From positions 7,502,001-7,566,000 of the forward strand of contig OU612065.1 in NCBI GenBank assembly GCA_914767715.1: a stretch of 64,000 nucleotides of DNA. Direction: 5' to 3'. The notes beneath the pieces were generated by a model that saw only the letters and a list, made by a program, of their open reading frames with translations, made no database searches and was not told where the DNA came from. Positions 63,222 to 64,000 of this stretch are shown piece by piece. Source of the stretch: Membranipora membranacea. Lineage: Eukaryota > Bryozoa > Gymnolaemata > Cheilostomatida > Membraniporidae. A program made the translations under genes and the position numbers. The first letter of the stretch is position 1; each line of letters starts with the position of its first letter.

Positions 63222-64000
63222 ATGATGATCCTCTCATGGTTGCTGTTGGCTCTGCCAGGGATGGCTCTGGTGGCTCTGGCAATTGTTCTTGCTGTGTTTG
63301 GTAAATCATTTGGTTTAAGACTATTCTATGTCAATACACTGCTACAGATATTTGATGTAAGTAGTTAGTATAATAAATAATCTCATTTATTTAATTCATT
63401 CAAATCACTGACTGTCTGGACTACCAGATGTGAATATCTGTTTACCTGCCCTATCATTATTATATGTCATATGATCAGTATCACTAAAGAGTACTCCCTG
63501 GTATCACTCACATGTAATGGTAGAGAAACATCCAGAATTACATATAAAATATAATCCTCTCTCTATAGTGACTCAGGAAGGGTCATCAGTCAAGTCCTTT
63601 CTGCTCATACTATGAACAGAAAGGACCCTATAATTATGAGTCATAGTTAGCAATAATCATGAATGTTAACAAATTTGATTGTTACAATTTGTACATACCT
63701 ACCTAACATCAAAGAGTAATCCTTGCTAACACACATTATCTCATATATATCTGTAAAATCAACACACTGGCACTATATTGCTGATATCGTTGATTTTTCC
63801 CATGAGGATGTGAAATCATGAGAAAAATTGAGCAGTATTTTGCTTCGATTAAGCAATCAAAACTAAATCGCACAGTCTTATGATGGCTTGATCAGCTAGT
63901 TTGCCAAAAAGAGTTGTAAGATTTAAAGCAGAATTTTTTGAAACAAGTGTTTTATTCATACATTTGATAGGTGGAGAAGGGAAAAAGAACTGCTTGGTGT
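63222..64000 (+). CDS. GPAT4: GPAT3/4-like glycerol-3-phosphate acyltransferase, first two exons (truncated by window end)
   Basis: Exon 1 (63222-63356) opens MMILSWLLLALPGMALVAL and continues to VFGKSFGLRLFYVNTLLQIF, ending in phase 0 before GTAAGT. Exon 2 begins at 63971 after TTTGATAG with VEKGKRTAWC and runs off the window. The membrane helix followed by FG-SFG-R-Y--LL-IF matches the N-terminus of GPAT3/GPAT4, endoplasmic-reticulum enzymes that acylate glycerol-3-phosphate in triacylglycerol and phospholipid synthesis. The catalytic HX4D motif would be further downstream and cannot be checked. Only about 55 residues are visible, so the assignment rests on one short block. Intron 1 contains a foldback at 63563-63646. 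Confidence 0.65.
63563..63646. repeat. Imperfect foldback in GPAT intron 1
   Basis: CTATAGTGACTCA on the left pairs roughly with TGAGTCATAG on the right, and AAGTCCTTTCTG with CAGAAAGGAC around a short loop. Confidence 0.7.

Noticed and set aside
1-64000. CRISPR arrays, operons, ribosome binding sites, phage or plasmid features
   Set aside because: The window is a spliced eukaryotic genome. The tandem repeats seen are microsatellites or simple duplications without spacer structure.

Overview
This 64 kb window is animal nuclear DNA: AT-rich, with spliceosomal GT-AG introns mostly of 150-900 bp and proteins specific to animals or widespread in them (Noggin, FNIP, a RITA1-like protein, a C8orf34-like protein, a GPAT3/4-like acyltransferase). 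The small introns, the divergent sequences and the presence of Noggin suit an invertebrate, possibly a non-bilaterian (placozoan, sponge or cnidarian), but nothing here fixes the phylum. Gene models were built by hand by joining open frames across splice sites and checking that intron phases agree; no transcript data were available.

Layout. 0-13.3 kb: two orphan coding exons beside a 183-bp tandem duplication, a minus-strand single-pass membrane protein of unknown family, a 7 kb gene-poor stretch, then the C-terminal six exons of UTP6. 13.3-24 kb: gene-poor DNA around a single-coding-exon Noggin. 24-28.1 kb: a minus-strand protein kinase whose catalytic loop lacks the usual His-Arg. 30.7-38.2 kb: a tandem pair of nine-exon genes for secreted proteins, tentatively of a DUF4434-like TIM-barrel type. 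38.7-42.3 kb (minus): a complete 12-exon C8orf34-like RIIa-domain gene. 43.5-51.3 kb (plus): a 19-exon gene for a coiled-coil, C2-like, multi-pass membrane protein, perhaps OFCC1/ojoplano-related. 51.7-52.6 kb (minus): a small RITA1-like gene, head-to-head with FNIP. 52.9-61.8 kb (plus): a complete 17-exon FNIP gene. 63.2 kb to the end: the first exons of a GPAT3/4-like gene.

The dense half (30-64 kb) carries two divergent gene pairs (C8orf34-like with the C2/membrane gene; RITA1-like with FNIP), which may share promoters. The genes do not form one pathway: they cover rRNA processing (UTP6), BMP antagonism (Noggin), nutrient signalling (FNIP with folliculin), Notch/tubulin (RITA1-like), PKA-type docking (C8orf34-like) and glycerolipid synthesis (GPAT). 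Introns and spacers between 38 and 64 kb hold many foldback (hairpin) elements, two of them flanked by direct repeats that look like target-site duplications. The best candidates for little-described biology are the tandem secreted pair, the C2/multi-pass membrane gene, the minus-strand membrane orphan and the foldback element families.
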